A stretch of DNA of 64,000 bases from Arthrobacter sp. U41 (GCF_007679325.1 NZ_VEGI01000006.1:124001-188000); one strand, 5' to 3'. Shown: positions 1-9,721, numbered from the stretch's first letter. Notes: generated from the sequence alone by a model not told the origin. A program made the numbers and translations.

Positions 1-1
1 G

Positions 2-484
2 GTCCGGGATGCCCGGGCCCTGCGCGCGGCCATGGGCCTGCACACGAGTTACCTGATCCAGGACGCGGATGGCGCGCCGGACCCCTTCGAATCCGTACCT
101 GAGTTGTCCCGCCGGGCCCGCGGGGTGCCGGTCTGGGCCGCGCTGAAATCGCTGGGCAGGGACGGCGTGGTCGCCCAGGTCCGCGGGCTGGTGCGGCACG
201 CCCGGCAGCTGGCGGAGCGGCTGTCCGCGCTGGACGGCGTCGAGGTGCTCAACGACGTCGACTACACCCAGGTCTCGCTGGCCTTCGGCGACGACGCCAC
301 CACCCGCGCGGTCACCGCCCGGATCATCGCCGACGGCAGGGTCTGGATGTCCGGATCGCGCTGGCAGGACCGCGACATCCTGCGGATTTCGGTCAGCAAC
401 TGGAGCACGGACGACGCCGATGTGGCAGTCGCCGTCGACGCCGTCCGGAACGCCCTGGCAGCGGTCCGCGGGTCCGCCGGCTAG
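2..484 (+). CDS. PLP-dependent decarboxylase, C-terminal part (5' truncated)
   Basis: The reading frame is open from base 2, so the gene starts outside the window; about 160 C-terminal residues remain. The text around HTSYLIQDAD, PELSRRARGVPVWAALKSLG and the late WQDRDILRISVSNW segment match the C-terminal part of group II pyridoxal-phosphate decarboxylases (glutamate, aromatic amino acid or diaminobutyrate decarboxylase-like). The PLP lysine would lie upstream of the window, so the substrate cannot be told. Its TAG stop overlaps the stop codon of the converging kinase gene in the palindrome CTAG. Confidence 0.8.
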   Translation, partial: VRDARALRAAMGLHTSYLIQDADGAPDPFESVPELSRRARGVPVWAALKSLGRDGVVAQVRGLVRHARQLAERLSALDGVEVLNDVDYTQVSLAFGDDATTRAVTARIIADGRVWMSGSRWQDRDILRISVSNWSTDDADVAVAVDAVRNALAAVRGSAG

Positions 485-1590
485 CTGGCAGCTTCTCCGG
501 GCGCCGGCAGTTCGTGCGGCGCGGGAAGCTCCGGAAGGGTCCGGCCGGCCAGCGTGCTGGCCACCCAGAGCGACCGGGCAAGGTCGCCCCCGTGGCGTGG
601 CTTCGCGGCGTACCAGAGGGCATTTTCCACCTCGCGGGCCAGGCTCCATTGCCGGGCCACCTCGGCGTCGAGCCCTGCGGCCATGCTGAAGTCGCGGCAG
701 CGCTCCTGCAGGCCCCGTTCCGGGTCCGCCCGGGACAGCTCACCGATCCGGTTCCACAGCAACGGTGCCACTGCGAACTCCGCCTCGCCGATCATGGGCT
801 GCGGATCGATGGCGGCCCAGCTGTCGGTGTGGTCATGGCCGCCGTCGGGGTTGTTCCTGCCGGACCGGGCCGGCATGTTCAGTTCGCGGCCGGGCCGGGC
901 CAGGATATTCAGGTAGTGCAGATCGGTATGGACTAGCACATCCTTCCCGGAGCGGCGGCCGACGGCTCCGCGGGTCTGGCAGACCTCCAGCGCGGCTTCC
1001 AGCAGCCAGCGCGGGAAGGGCCGGCCCAGCCGTTCCCAGCTCTCCGGCAGTTCGTCACTCCATTGCTCAGCCCGCGCCGCGATGTGGCTGAACTCCCGCC
1101 ATTCCGGCCGCCCGTCCGGGGCGAGGCTCAGCCGGCGGACCAGAGCGCCCCAGACCGGGACGGCCTCGTCCATGGGCACGTCCTGGAGGGAATGGTCGGC
1201 GGCCAGGCGTTCCAGCAGCAGCGCGCCCGCATCGGCGTCGTGGGCCAGAAGCCGGACCGCGCCGTGCCCGTTCCAGAGGGCCAGGGCATGGGGTTCCACG
1301 AGGGCTTCGTCGTGCGGATAGGCGATCTTCAGAACGGCTGCTTTACCGTCGGCGGCGTTGCCGACTGCATCGGCCCGGTCGGCGTCGGCACGGCGCCGCA
1401 CCGGGACCACGATGGCCCCGTGACCGTTCCACGGCAGAGCGCCGGGCGCGAGGTCCAGCTCAAGCTGCCACTGCTTCAGGCAGCGCCCGACCAGCCGGGG
1501 CAGCGAGGACAGCCAGTCGCGGCCGGTGGAGCTGGCGCCGTAGCGGCGGCCGAGGTCGGGCGGAAGGGGGATGTCTGCAGGCTGGCTCAT
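481..1590 (-). CDS. Aminoglycoside/hydroxyurea phosphotransferase-family kinase
   Basis: A 369-residue protein that fits the streptomycin-6-kinase/hydroxyurea resistance kinase family, which phosphorylates small hydroxylated substrates. The catalytic loop HTDLHYLN is visible at about residues 221-228, with the presumed catalytic Asp223 and metal-binding Asn228. A later AIDPQPMIGE segment supplies the second metal-binding Asp and is the usual family signature. Actual drug resistance is not proven; many chromosomal copies have unknown substrates. The ATG is preceded by a -10-like TACGCT 7 nt upstream and no Shine-Dalgarno, so a leaderless mRNA is likely. Confidence 0.82.
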   Translation of the reverse strand: MSQPADIPLPPDLGRRYGASSTGRDWLSSLPRLVGRCLKQWQLELDLAPGALPWNGHGAIVVPVRRRADADRADAVGNAADGKAAVLKIAYPHDEALVEPHALALWNGHGAVRLLAHDADAGALLLERLAADHSLQDVPMDEAVPVWGALVRRLSLAPDGRPEWREFSHIAARAEQWSDELPESWERLGRPFPRWLLEAALEVCQTRGAVGRRSGKDVLVHTDLHYLNILARPGRELNMPARSGRNNPDGGHDHTDSWAAIDPQPMIGEAEFAVAPLLWNRIGELSRADPERGLQERCRDFSMAAGLDAEVARQWSLAREVENALWYAAKPRHGGDLARSLWVASTLAGRTLPELPAPHELPAPGEAAS

Positions 1591-1597
1591 CGGATCC

Positions 1598-1603
1598 AGC
1601 GTA
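1598..1603 (-). promoter_or_regulatory. -10 element of kinase gene (leaderless)
   Basis: On the minus strand TACGCT lies 7 nt before the ATG at 1590. This would start the mRNA at or next to the start codon. Confidence 0.5.
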
Positions 1604-1617
1604 GTGGCTGGCCCTTG

Positions 1618-2349
1618 TTAGACGGTGATGCCGCTGGCGCCGAGCCAGCTGCCGATCAGGAAGGTCGCGATGAGCGCCGCGGCTCCGCCGATCACCACGC
1701 GGACGGCCGCTTTCGTCTTGGAACCGCCGCCGATCCAGGCGCCGATGGCTCCGGTCAGGGCCAGTGCGATCAGCACGGCCACAAACGTCAGCGGTACGCG
1801 GATGTCCTCCGGCGGCAGCAGGATGGCCAGCATGGGCAGGATCGCGCCGATGAGGAACGCCGCAGCGGAGGCGAACGCGGCATGCCACGGGCTGACAATA
1901 TCGGTCTCGTCGATGTGCAGCTCCGCGGAAAGGTGGGCGCCCAGGGCATCGTGGGCGGTGAGTTCCTTGGCCACGGTGCGGGCCGTGTCGGCGCTGAGGC
2001 CCTTGCCCTGATAGATCGCGGCGAGTTCCTCGAGCTCCTCCTCGGGCTGTTCGGCCAGTTCCCGGCGTTCCTTTTCGATCAGGGCCTTCTGGCTGTCCTT
2101 CTGGCTGCTCACGGAGACGTACTCGCCCAGGGCCATCGAGATTGAACCGCCTACGACGCCGGCCGCACCGGCGACGAGGATGGGCCCGGAATCAGTGGTC
2201 ACACCGGCGACGCCCACCACGATGGCGGCGACGGACACGATGCCGTCATTGGCGCCCAGCACGCCCGCCCGCAGCCAGTTGAGCCGGTGCGCGATGTCGT
2301 TACGGTGGGGTTCATTCTCATGCTGGATGGGGGCGGTTTGGCTGTCCAT
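1618..2349 (-). CDS. VIT1/CCC1-family membrane protein
   Basis: A 243-residue membrane protein of the VIT/CCC1 type, a family that moves Fe2+ or Mn2+ across membranes. The N-terminal motif WLRAGVLGANDGIVSVAAIV and the following GGSISMALGEYVSVSSQKD are family hallmarks. A charged cytoplasmic segment (about residues 90-135, rich in Glu and Lys) separates the first two helices from three C-terminal hydrophobic segments. I chose the ATG at 2349 (MDSQTAPIQ) because upstream in-frame starts at 2403 (TTG) and 2388 add a stretch not expected in the family. No clear ribosome site was seen, so the start is uncertain by up to 18 codons. Confidence 0.88.
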   Translation of the reverse strand: MDSQTAPIQHENEPHRNDIAHRLNWLRAGVLGANDGIVSVAAIVVGVAGVTTDSGPILVAGAAGVVGGSISMALGEYVSVSSQKDSQKALIEKERRELAEQPEEELEELAAIYQGKGLSADTARTVAKELTAHDALGAHLSAELHIDETDIVSPWHAAFASAAAFLIGAILPMLAILLPPEDIRVPLTFVAVLIALALTGAIGAWIGGGSKTKAAVRVVIGGAAALIATFLIGSWLGASGITV

Positions 2350-2443
2350 GACTACAGCAAAGCACCGGAACTCACTGCTGGCCAGCATGAGGAGGCTAAG
2401 CAAAGTAAGCCCCGGCTTCCCCGGTGAGGGGAAAACCAGCAGG

Positions 2444-3607
2444 CTAGGGGCTGGGAGTGGGCGACGGGGCGGGCAGTTCCGGGAACCCTTGCGGGTCTGC
2501 TGCCAGGCCGGGCAGGGCGCCGGTCTCCGCGCCCCAGAGGGCAGACCGACGGGCCGTACCCACCAGGCCGGAGATCGCCCACTGACGGGTCGGGCCCTCG
2601 CTCAGGGCCACCAGGTCGCCGTAGACGGGCAACGCCGTGGCTTCCAGGCCTCCGAGGCCGGCGGCGGGGGAGGCGAGGAACTCCGGGGTCATGGTGTAGC
2701 CGGCCTCGCGGGGCGGCACCGGGGCGCAGTGCACCCTGCTCAGGTCTTCAGCATCCGTGGCGAGGGCTTCGTGCCTGGTGAGCTGCCGCGACGCCGAGGC
2801 AGCCGCAGCGCCGTCCATCCTGGTCAGGGCCACCTGGTAGCCGTACACGGCTTCCAGCTCGGTCCGCACGGTGGCCGCCAGCGCGCCGTGCAGCGTAGCG
2901 GCGGCGGAGTCCTGGTCAGCCGAAGGTTCCGCCGGGGAGGACGACGGCGACCCCGTGGCGTCCTGGCAAGCGCCGGACAGGCCGTCGACTCCCGGGGCCC
3001 CGGCGCCGGGGTCGGGTCCGGCAGGGGCCGGTGCCCCTGCGGCCGCGGCGAGCGATGACGCCTGGAGCAGCTGGGCGGTCCCCACGGCGGCCAGCAGCCT
3101 GGCCATGCCGCCGTCGGACCCGGCAGCGTCGGCGAACCGTTGCGAGGCGCTGGCCGCAAGTTCCGTAGCCAGCGCGGCGGCCGTAGCAGGCGGCTGAGCG
3201 ACAGCCGGGGAAGAGGTGGGGGAAACGGACGGGGAAGCAGATGTACCAGCGGACGGGGAGCGCGGCGCCGGAGGGGAGGCCGGCGCGCTTTGGCCCGGCA
3301 CCAGGAGGGCCCGGGCCTGGTTTGTCAGCAAACTCACAGTCCCTGCCGCGGCGGCTTTTTCGTCGCCCGCGGTGGAGCGGGCGAGCTGCTCGCCGGCAGC
3401 CCGCAGCCGCAGTGTCTCAGTTAGCGCGGCGGACCTCGCCTGTTCGGAAAACGGCGGTTCGGCAGGCTCCGGGGGGCTCCCGGGGCGCAGTGCCATGCCC
3501 AGGCTGACCACCACCAGGGCAAGGCAGGCCAGGAGCGCGACGCGGGGAATGAGCTCCCGCCGCCGCTTTTCCCCGGTGTCGTCTTTCACAACAGACCATT
3601 TTGTCAT
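2444..3607 (-). CDS. DUF4439-domain protein with N-terminal membrane anchor
   Basis: A 387-residue protein. One hydrophobic segment near residues 20-40 (LIPRVALLACLALVVVSLGM) anchors it or serves as an uncleaved signal. A Ser/Pro/Ala-rich linker follows, then a helical C-terminal domain of about 140 residues (HGALAATVRTELEAVYGYQ through YGDLVALSEGPTRQWAISG) that matches DUF4439, a ferritin-like helical domain of unknown role in actinobacteria. It is divergent from rimP. The start is uncertain: ATG at 3607 and GTG at 3589 are both possible and neither has a good ribosome site. No function is known. Confidence 0.75.
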   Translation of the reverse strand: MTKWSVVKDDTGEKRRRELIPRVALLACLALVVVSLGMALRPGSPPEPAEPPFSEQARSAALTETLRLRAAGEQLARSTAGDEKAAAAGTVSLLTNQARALLVPGQSAPASPPAPRSPSAGTSASPSVSPTSSPAVAQPPATAAALATELAASASQRFADAAGSDGGMARLLAAVGTAQLLQASSLAAAAGAPAPAGPDPGAGAPGVDGLSGACQDATGSPSSSPAEPSADQDSAAATLHGALAATVRTELEAVYGYQVALTRMDGAAAASASRQLTRHEALATDAEDLSRVHCAPVPPREAGYTMTPEFLASPAAGLGGLEATALPVYGDLVALSEGPTRQWAISGLVGTARRSALWGAETGALPGLAADPQGFPELPAPSPTPSP

Positions 3608-3658
3608 GGTTGGCATGCAGGCCGGGAACTCGGTGCACCACGGCGCCCGGAAAATGGC

Positions 3659-3692
3659 TAGGCTAGTACACACAACATCATCTAACGGGAGG
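3659..3692 (+). promoter_or_regulatory. rimP promoter -10 and ribosome binding site
   Basis: TAGGCT at 3659-3664 is a -10-like hexamer and GGGAGG at 3687-3692 is a Shine-Dalgarno 11 nt before the rimP ATG. This marks the likely start of the rimP-nusA transcript. No good -35 box was seen. Confidence 0.5.
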
Positions 3693-3703
3693 CGGCCGGC
3701 ATC

Positions 3704-4321
3704 ATGACCAACGCAGAAGCCACGACTTCAACAGACCGGACCGGAACGGGGAAGGCTGAAGCCGCACCCGCCCACAACTTCGAGGCCGAGCGGTTGCATG
3801 CCCTCCTGGAACCCGAAGTTCTCGCAAACCGGCTGTATCTGGAGGACGTTTCCATTCATGTCGCCGGGGCCAACCGGGTAGTCCACGTAGTGGTGGACCT
3901 GCCCCAGGAGGAAACCGGCGGCGTCGGCCTCGACGTCATCGCCGAGATCTCCAAGACCCTCTCCGACACCCTGGACAACGATCCCAGCACCGACTCACGC
4001 CCGTACGAGCTTGAAGTCTCCTCGCCCGGCGTCGGCCGGCCCCTGACCGAAGAACGGCACTGGCACCGCGCCCGCGGCCGGATGGTCAAGGTCAACGTCC
4101 TGCAGGGTGAAAACGTCACCGGCCGGGTCCAGGCCGTCGACGCCGACGGCGTCACGCTGGTCCCGGAAATCACCGTGAAGAAGGGCATGAAGCCCAAGCA
4201 GGGCGAGCCCATCAAGCTTCCTTTCGACAGGATCCGCAGTGGAAAAGTCGAGATAGAGTTCAGCCACCTCGAAGAGGCCGGCCTGAAGAACGCAGACAAC
4301 GGACCTTCTGAGGAGGCCTAA
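3704..4321 (+). CDS. rimP: Ribosome maturation factor RimP
   Basis: A 205-residue protein needed for maturation of the 30S ribosomal subunit. The family signature [14 protein letters not shown] sits near residues 100-113, followed by the C-terminal SH3-like domain ([20 protein letters not shown]). An acidic, Thr/Ala-rich N-terminal tail of about 25 residues precedes the conserved core, as in other actinobacteria. The stop codon overlaps the nusA start by one base (TAATG), so the two are probably translationally coupled. The rimP-nusA-infB order is the classical one. Confidence 0.95.
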   Translation: MTNAEATTSTDRTGTGKAEAAPAHNFEAERLHALLEPEVLANRLYLEDVSIHVAGANRVVHVVVDLPQEETGGVGLDVIAEISKTLSDTLDNDPSTDSRPYELEVSSPGVGRPLTEERHWHRARGRMVKVNVLQGENVTGRVQAVDADGVTLVPEITVKKGMKPKQGEPIKLPFDRIRSGKVEIEFSHLEEAGLKNADNGPSEEA

Positions 4322-5301
4322 TGGATATTGACATGAGCGCACTGAGACTCCTGGAGCGTGAGCGTGAAATCCCGCTGGATCTCCTGATTCCGACCATCGA
4401 GCAGGCCCTCCTGGTGGCCTACCACAAGACGCCGGGAGCCTTCGAGAAGGCCCGGGCCGAGCTGGACCGCAAGAGCGGGCACGTGACCATCTGGGCCACC
4501 GAGATCGACGACGACGGCGCCCCGGTGGGCGAATTCGAAGACACCCCCGCCGGTTTCGGCCGCATTGCCGCCAGCACCGCGCGGCAGATCATCCTGCAGC
4601 GCCTGCGCGACGCCGAGGACGACAACGTGCTGGGCCAGTTCAAGGGCCGCGAGGGCGAGCTGGTGGCCGGCACCATCCAGCAGGGCAACAACCCGCACAT
4701 GATCCAGGTCAACCTGGGCACGGTGGAGGCACTGCTCCCGCCGCCCGAGCAGGTCCCGGGGGAGAAGTACACCCACGGAAACCGGCTCCGCGCGTTCGTG
4801 ATCGATGTGCACCGCGGCACCAAGGGCCCGTCCATCACGCTGTCCCGGTCCCACCCGGGTCTTGTGCGGAAGCTCTTCGAAATGGAAGTTCCGGAAATCG
4901 CGGACCGCTCCGTGGAGATCGTCGCCCTGGCCCGTGAGGCCGGACACCGCACCAAGATGGCCGTCAAGGCCAACAACCCCGGCATCAACGCCAAGGGCGC
5001 CTGCATCGGTGAAATGGGCTCCCGTGTCCGCGCGGTCATGAACGAACTCAACGACGAGAAGATCGACATTGTGGACTACAGCGACGATCCGGCGACGTTC
5101 ATCGCCAGCGCGCTGTCCCCGTCGCGGGTGAATTCGGTCACCATCACGGACGAAGCAACCCGCTCCGCGCGCGTGGTGGTCCCGGACTACCAGCTCTCGC
5201 TCGCGATCGGCAAGGAAGGCCAGAACGCCCGTCTCGCCGCCAAGCTCACCGGCTGGCGGATTGACATCGTGTCCGACGCCGCAACCGGCCGCGACAAATA
5301 G
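4321..5301 (+). CDS. nusA: Transcription termination/antitermination factor NusA
   Basis: A 326-residue NusA of the short actinobacterial type that lacks the C-terminal acidic repeats of E. coli NusA. In order it shows the N-terminal RNA-polymerase-binding domain, an S1 domain (around residues 110-185) and two KH domains. The KH core motifs are [20 protein letters not shown] (residues about 219-238) and [20 protein letters not shown] near the end. It acts on paused RNA polymerase at hairpins and in rRNA antitermination. It starts on the last base of the rimP stop codon. Confidence 0.96.
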   Translation: MDIDMSALRLLEREREIPLDLLIPTIEQALLVAYHKTPGAFEKARAELDRKSGHVTIWATEIDDDGAPVGEFEDTPAGFGRIAASTARQIILQRLRDAEDDNVLGQFKGREGELVAGTIQQGNNPHMIQVNLGTVEALLPPPEQVPGEKYTHGNRLRAFVIDVHRGTKGPSITLSRSHPGLVRKLFEMEVPEIADRSVEIVALAREAGHRTKMAVKANNPGINAKGACIGEMGSRVRAVMNELNDEKIDIVDYSDDPATFIASALSPSRVNSVTITDEATRSARVVVPDYQLSLAIGKEGQNARLAAKLTGWRIDIVSDAATGRDK

Positions 5302-5312
5302 CTCCAGACAAA

Positions 5313-5396
5313 TCGGTCCCGCGCACGCGGGAACCGGCACAAGGGCCGCAACTCAGGCCCGCCCGTCAGCGTCCGAGTCCCCGCAAGTTCGGGGAC
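5313..5396 (+). promoter_or_regulatory. Two hairpins after nusA
   Basis: A stem built from GGTCCCGCG and CGCGGGAACC lies at about 5313-5335. A perfect 7-bp stem GTCCCCG/CGGGGAC with a 6-nt loop lies at 5377-5396. Neither is followed by a run of T, so they may act as attenuators, pause sites or factor-dependent terminators between nusA and ylxR. Confidence 0.4.
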
Positions 5397-5412
5397 CGGG
5401 CGCTTGAGGGGC

Positions 5413-5418
5413 TAGAAT
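5413..5418 (+). promoter_or_regulatory. -10 element upstream of ylxR-infB
   Basis: TAGAAT is a near-consensus -10 hexamer about 150 nt before ylxR. It sits 17 nt after the second hairpin and could give an internal promoter for ylxR-infB. No clear -35 was seen. Confidence 0.4.
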
Positions 5419-5565
5419 AGACATGACCGCGCCTAACGGCCGGTATCCGCGTGTCCTCAACGCGTCCGGGTTCAGTCCGGCGAAGGTGTTGTCCGCAACC
5501 CTTGGCCAGGCAAGCTCCGGAAGCCCGGGGCCGGCAGATATGTACTGGCAGGAAGATACTCGTAA

Positions 5566-5907
5566 GTGGCACATGTGCAACACCTCGAGAATCAGCCGCA
5601 GCGCACCTGCATTGGATGCCGGAAAAAAGGTCCGCGGTCGGAGCTACTCCGGCTCGTCGCCGACGTCAGCGGTTCATCCGCCGTCGTAGTGGATGAACGA
5701 CGCCGGATGGCTGGCCGGGGTGCATGGCTGCACCCCAGCGAAAAGTGCCTGGCACTGGCGGTCAAACGTCGAGCGTTCGGTCGCGCCCTCAATGGCGCCG
5801 CCGGAACAGCCGACGTCGAACGCCGGATCCTGGCAGGCACGCAAGCCGTGGACACCCCGGTGGCCGCAGCAACAACCGTCCAACCTGAAAGCGGGTCAGA
5901 AAACTGA
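5566..5907 (+). CDS. ylxR: YlxR family RNA-binding protein (DUF448)
   Basis: A 113-residue member of the YlxR/DUF448 family, small nucleic-acid-binding proteins always found between nusA and infB. The signature RTCIGCRKKGPRSELLRLV and the later GRGAWLHPSEKCLALAVKRR are both present. GTG at 5566 was chosen because AGGAAG at 5550-5555 stands 10 nt upstream; a second GTG three codons later is possible. The tail after about residue 90 is low in conserved sequence. Confidence 0.9.
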   Translation: MAHVQHLENQPQRTCIGCRKKGPRSELLRLVADVSGSSAVVVDERRRMAGRGAWLHPSEKCLALAVKRRAFGRALNGAAGTADVERRILAGTQAVDTPVAAATTVQPESGSEN

Positions 5908-6059
5908 TGGAAACCCGATGAGTTCCCAGCGATGAGTGCGCAACGATGACAACTTTGTTGCGCTCTGCAATGGGCCTTTCAGCTGCACTCGCGGCGGAGG
6001 CCCGCAGTAAGAAGTAGACGGTTCGTGCCTGGCTCGGTGCGGACCGAGACAGGAGAAAT

Positions 6060-8963
6060 GTGGCCAAGGTCCGCGTACATGAGCTTGCTAAAGAGCTCGG
6101 TATTACTTCCAAAGATGCAGTAACCAAACTGCAGGAACTGGGCGAATTCGTTCGCTCCGCCTCTTCCACCATTGAGGCCCCCGTTGTGAGGAAACTCCGC
6201 AACGCATACCCCGACGCAGCAGCGGCTTCGAAGTCCGAAGCGCCCGCGTCCGCCCCCAAGGCACCCGCCAGCCCCTCGGCAACCCGTCCGGCGCCCGCGC
6301 CGGCCCCGGCAGCGCCGGCAGGTGCAGAGGCCAAGACTGAAGCTCCGGCTCCGGCAGCAGCTGCTCCGGCGCCCAGTGCCGCCCCGGCGGCTCCCGCTGC
6401 ACCGGCAGCCCCCGCTGCCCAGACTCCGGCTGCGCAGGCTCCGGCCGCGCCGTCGACGGGCGTCAAGCCCGGCGCACGTCCGGCTCCCAAGGCTGAAACC
6501 CCGGCTGCTCCGGCACGCCAGGGCTCGGCACCCCGCCCGGGCGGTCCCCGTCCCGGCAACAACCCGTTCGCCACGTCCCAGGGCATGCCCCGCGGCCGCG
6601 GCGGCGACAACGATCGTCCCTCGCGTCCGGGCAACAACCCGTTCGCTCCTTCCCAGGGCATGCCGCGTCCGGGCGGAAGCCGCACCGAGGGTGAACGCCC
6701 CGGCGGCCCGCGTCCCGCAGCAGGCGCCGGCGGTCCCCGTCCGGGTGCTCCCCGCACCGGCGGCGCTCCGGGTGCACGCCCGGGTGCTCCCCGTCCGGCT
6801 GGCGCTCCCGGCGCCGGCCGTCCGGCAGGCGCCGGCGGAAACCGTCCGACTCCCGGCATGATGCCCAACCGCACCGAACGTCCCGCACCGGCTGGTGCAG
6901 GCCGTCCCGGCGGCGGCGCACGTGGTCCGGGGCGTCCGGGTGGCGCTCCAGGAACCGGTGCTCCCGGTGCCGGTGGCGGCGCTCCGGCCGGCGGCGGCTT
7001 CGGCAAGGGTGGCCGCGGTCGCGGTGGCACCCAGGGTGCTTTCGGCAAGGGCGGCGCAGGACGTGGCAAGCAGCGCAAGTCGAAGCGAGCCAAGCGTCAG
7101 GAACTCGAGCAGATGAGTGCTCCGTCGCTGGGTGGCGTGAGCGTACCCCGCGGCGACGGCAACACCGTAGTCCGGCTTCGCCGTGGCTCGTCCATCACGG
7201 ACTTTGCCGACAAGATCGAGGCGAACCCCGCTGCACTGGTGACCGTGCTCTTCCACCTCGGCGAAATGGCTACGGCCACGCAGTCGCTGGATGAAGAGAC
7301 CTTCGCCCTGCTCGGCGAGGAGCTTGGCTACAAGCTCCAGGTCGTGTCCCCGGAGGATGAGGAGCGCGAGCTCCTGTCCGGCTTCGACATCGACTTCGAA
7401 GCCGAACTGGAAGCCGAAGGCGACGAGGAACTTGAGGCACGTCCTCCGGTTGTCACCGTCATGGGTCACGTCGACCACGGTAAGACCCGCCTGCTCGATG
7501 CCATCCGCAAGTCCGACGTTATGGCGGGCGAGCACGGCGGCATCACGCAGCACATCGGTGCATACCAGGTCACACACGCCCACGAGGGTACCGATCGCAA
7601 GATCACCTTCATCGATACTCCGGGCCACGAGGCGTTCACCGCCATGCGTGCCCGTGGTGCGAAGGTCACCGACATCGCCATCCTGGTGGTTGCAGCGGAC
7701 GACGGCGTAATGCCGCAGACCATTGAAGCCCTTAACCACGCCCAGGCGGCCAACGTGCCGATCGTCGTGGCCGTGAACAAGATCGACAAGGAAGGCGCCA
7801 ACCCGGAGAAGGTCCGCGGCCAGCTGACCGAGTACGGACTGGTCCCGGAAGAGTACGGTGGCGACACCATGTTCGTGGAGGTCTCTGCCCGCCAGAACCT
7901 GCACATCGACGAGCTGCTCGAGGCCGTACTGCTCACCGCAGACGCAGCCCTGGACATGCGCGCCAACCCGAACAAGGACGCCCGCGGTATCGCGATTGAA
8001 GCCAACCTGGACAAGGGCCGCGGCGCGGTTGCTACCGTCCTGGTTCAGTCCGGCACCCTGAACGTCGGCGACACCATCGTGGCAGGCACGGCCCACGGCC
8101 GCGTCCGTGCGATGTTCGACGACGACGGCAGCGCCCTCACCCAGGCGGGTCCGTCCCGCCCGGTTCAGGTACTGGGTCTGTCCAACGTCCCGCGCGCCGG
8201 CGACACCTTCTTCGTGACCGCTGACGAGCGCACCGCCCGCCAGATCGCCGAGAAGCGTGAAGCTGCGGACCGCAACGCCGCCCTGGCCAAGCGCCGCAAG
8301 CGCATCAGCCTGGAAGACTTCGACCAGGCCGTCGCCGATGGCAAGATCGACACCCTCAACCTCATCCTCAAGGGTGACGTGTCCGGTGCCGTGGAAGCCC
8401 TCGAAGACGCGCTGCTCAAGATCGATGTCGGCGAGGGCGTCCAGCTCCGCGTTATCCACCGCGGTGTCGGTGCGATCACGCAGAACGACGTCAACCTGGC
8501 GACGGTCGACAGCGCCGTCATCATCGGCTTCAACGTCAAGCCCGCCGAGCGTGTTGCCGAACTGGCAGACCGCGAAGGCGTGGACATGCGCTTCTACTCC
8601 GTCATCTACGCAGCAATCGATGACATTGAGGCAGCCCTCAAGGGCATGCTCAAGCCGGAGTACGAAGAGCACCAGCTTGGCACCGCCGAGGTCCGCGAAG
8701 TGTTCCGTTCCTCCAAGTTCGGCAACATTGCAGGCTCGATCGTGCGCTCGGGTGTTATCCGACGCAACGCCAAGGCCCGCATCAGCCGCGACGGCAAGAT
8801 CATCGGTGACAACCTCACCGTTGAGACGCTCAAGCGCTTCAAGGACGACGCCACTGAGGTCCGCACGGACTTCGAGTGTGGTATCGGGCTTGGTTCGTTC
8901 AACGACATCACCGAAGGTGACATCATCGAGACCTTCGAGATGCGCGAAAAGCCGCGCGTCTAA
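6060..8963 (+). CDS. infB: Translation initiation factor IF-2
   Basis: A 967-residue IF-2 that brings initiator fMet-tRNA to the 30S subunit and hydrolyses GTP on subunit joining. An N-terminal IF2_N domain (about 1-55) is followed by a long Ala/Pro/Gly/Arg-rich disordered linker (about 56-345), a second IF2_N-like segment (about 365-430) and the G domain. G1 is GHVDHGKT at 469-476, G3 is DTPGHE from 519 and G4 is NKID at 573-576; the C-terminal domains follow. The start is GTG at 6060, set by AGGAG at 6051-6055. The linker repeats motifs such as NNPFA(T/P)SQGMPR twice, and its composition makes long false frames on the other strand. Confidence 0.97.
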   Translation: MAKVRVHELAKELGITSKDAVTKLQELGEFVRSASSTIEAPVVRKLRNAYPDAAAASKSEAPASAPKAPASPSATRPAPAPAPAAPAGAEAKTEAPAPAAAAPAPSAAPAAPAAPAAPAAQTPAAQAPAAPSTGVKPGARPAPKAETPAAPARQGSAPRPGGPRPGNNPFATSQGMPRGRGGDNDRPSRPGNNPFAPSQGMPRPGGSRTEGERPGGPRPAAGAGGPRPGAPRTGGAPGARPGAPRPAGAPGAGRPAGAGGNRPTPGMMPNRTERPAPAGAGRPGGGARGPGRPGGAPGTGAPGAGGGAPAGGGFGKGGRGRGGTQGAFGKGGAGRGKQRKSKRAKRQELEQMSAPSLGGVSVPRGDGNTVVRLRRGSSITDFADKIEANPAALVTVLFHLGEMATATQSLDEETFALLGEELGYKLQVVSPEDEERELLSGFDIDFEAELEAEGDEELEARPPVVTVMGHVDHGKTRLLDAIRKSDVMAGEHGGITQHIGAYQVTHAHEGTDRKITFIDTPGHEAFTAMRARGAKVTDIAILVVAADDGVMPQTIEALNHAQAANVPIVVAVNKIDKEGANPEKVRGQLTEYGLVPEEYGGDTMFVEVSARQNLHIDELLEAVLLTADAALDMRANPNKDARGIAIEANLDKGRGAVATVLVQSGTLNVGDTIVAGTAHGRVRAMFDDDGSALTQAGPSRPVQVLGLSNVPRAGDTFFVTADERTARQIAEKREAADRNAALAKRRKRISLEDFDQAVADGKIDTLNLILKGDVSGAVEALEDALLKIDVGEGVQLRVIHRGVGAITQNDVNLATVDSAVIIGFNVKPAERVAELADREGVDMRFYSVIYAAIDDIEAALKGMLKPEYEEHQLGTAEVREVFRSSKFGNIAGSIVRSGVIRRNAKARISRDGKIIGDNLTVETLKRFKDDATEVRTDFECGIGLGSFNDITEGDIIETFEMREKPRV

Positions 8964-8983
8964 GTTGGTTTAGCGTTACAGGT

Positions 8984-9108
8984 GCGGGGCCGTTGGGTTT
9001 TTCCCGGCGGCCCCGCCCCTTCGCCGGACGGTTTCGATCTTCGATCGCAAACCGACCGGCTCCGACAGGCCCGATGCCACTCCCAGGCCGCCGGAAAAAA
9101 CCCAACGG
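8984..9108 (+). repeat. Long inverted repeat between infB and rbfA
   Basis: Two 23-nt arms at 8990-9012 and 9086-9108 are inverted copies with a single mismatch (22 of 23), separated by a 73-nt loop. Each arm carries a run of 5-6 T or A next to GC-rich sequence. The left arm also takes part in a competing local hairpin, GCGGGGCC at 8984-8991 with GGCCCCGC at 9009-9016. The two folds exclude each other, which is the layout expected of a switch; it could instead be a terminator region or an inert repeat. Confidence 0.75.
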
Positions 9109-9211
9109 TAGTCCGTCGTAGACTCGCCTTAAAGGCGTGGCATCAAAACTCAACAGTTGTGCGACCACCGTTCCGGCGCCGTCGTACATCCAAAATTTTT
9201 TAGGAGTGGAA

Positions 9212-9721
9212 ATGGCTGATCCCGCACGGGCTGCCAAGTTGGCGCAGCGGATTAAGGTTGTTGTTGCTGAGGCGCTGGGCCGGAGGGTCAAGGATCCTCG
9301 GCTTGAGGGCGTCACTGTTACCGATGCGCGCGTGACCAACGATCTTCAGCACGCCACCGTCTACTACACGGTGTTCGGCGACCAGCTGGTCCAGGCTGAG
9401 GCCGCCAAGGGGCTTGAGAAGGCCAAGGGCGTGCTGCGTCAGGAAGTCGGCCGGAACATCACCGTCCGGCTGACCCCCACCCTGGAGTTCGTGGCGGACC
9501 AGATCCCGGTCAACGCCTCGAACCTGGAGGAACTGCTCCGGGCCGCGAAGAAGCGCGACGCCGAGGTGGCCGCACTCGCTGCCAGCGCCAAGCACGCCGG
9601 CGACGCCGACCCCTACAAGAGCGATACTCCGCAGGACGTGGAGCTCGACGAGGACGATTTCGACGAAGAGGACCTGGACCTCATCGACGAAGACGACGTC
9701 GACGAAGACAGCAACAAGTAG
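9212..9721 (+). CDS. rbfA: 30S ribosome-binding factor RbfA
   Basis: A 169-residue protein that binds the 30S subunit and helps 16S rRNA 5' end maturation. The KH-like core runs from MADPARAAKLAQRIKVVVAE to about residue 115 (VRLTPTLEFVADQ). The ATG at 9212 is set by AGGAGTGG at 9201-9208, so an upstream in-frame ATG at 9137 was not used. A very acidic C-terminal tail of about 28 residues (Asp/Glu-rich) extends beyond the usual core. The 248-nt gap from infB carries the long inverted repeat. Confidence 0.95.
   Translation: MADPARAAKLAQRIKVVVAEALGRRVKDPRLEGVTVTDARVTNDLQHATVYYTVFGDQLVQAEAAKGLEKAKGVLRQEVGRNITVRLTPTLEFVADQIPVNASNLEELLRAAKKRDAEVAALAASAKHAGDADPYKSDTPQDVELDEDDFDEEDLDLIDEDDVDEDSNK

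Noticed and set aside
5423..5689. An 88-codon plus-strand frame with a -10 hexamer 4 nt before its ATG
   Set aside because: It overlaps ylxR in another frame and its sequence is not protein-like; the hexamer is better read as a promoter for ylxR-infB.
5979..8672. A minus-strand open frame of 897 codons over infB
   Set aside because: It is the antisense shadow of the infB Ala/Pro/Gly-rich linker and G domain, with low-complexity text and no family match; infB is certain.
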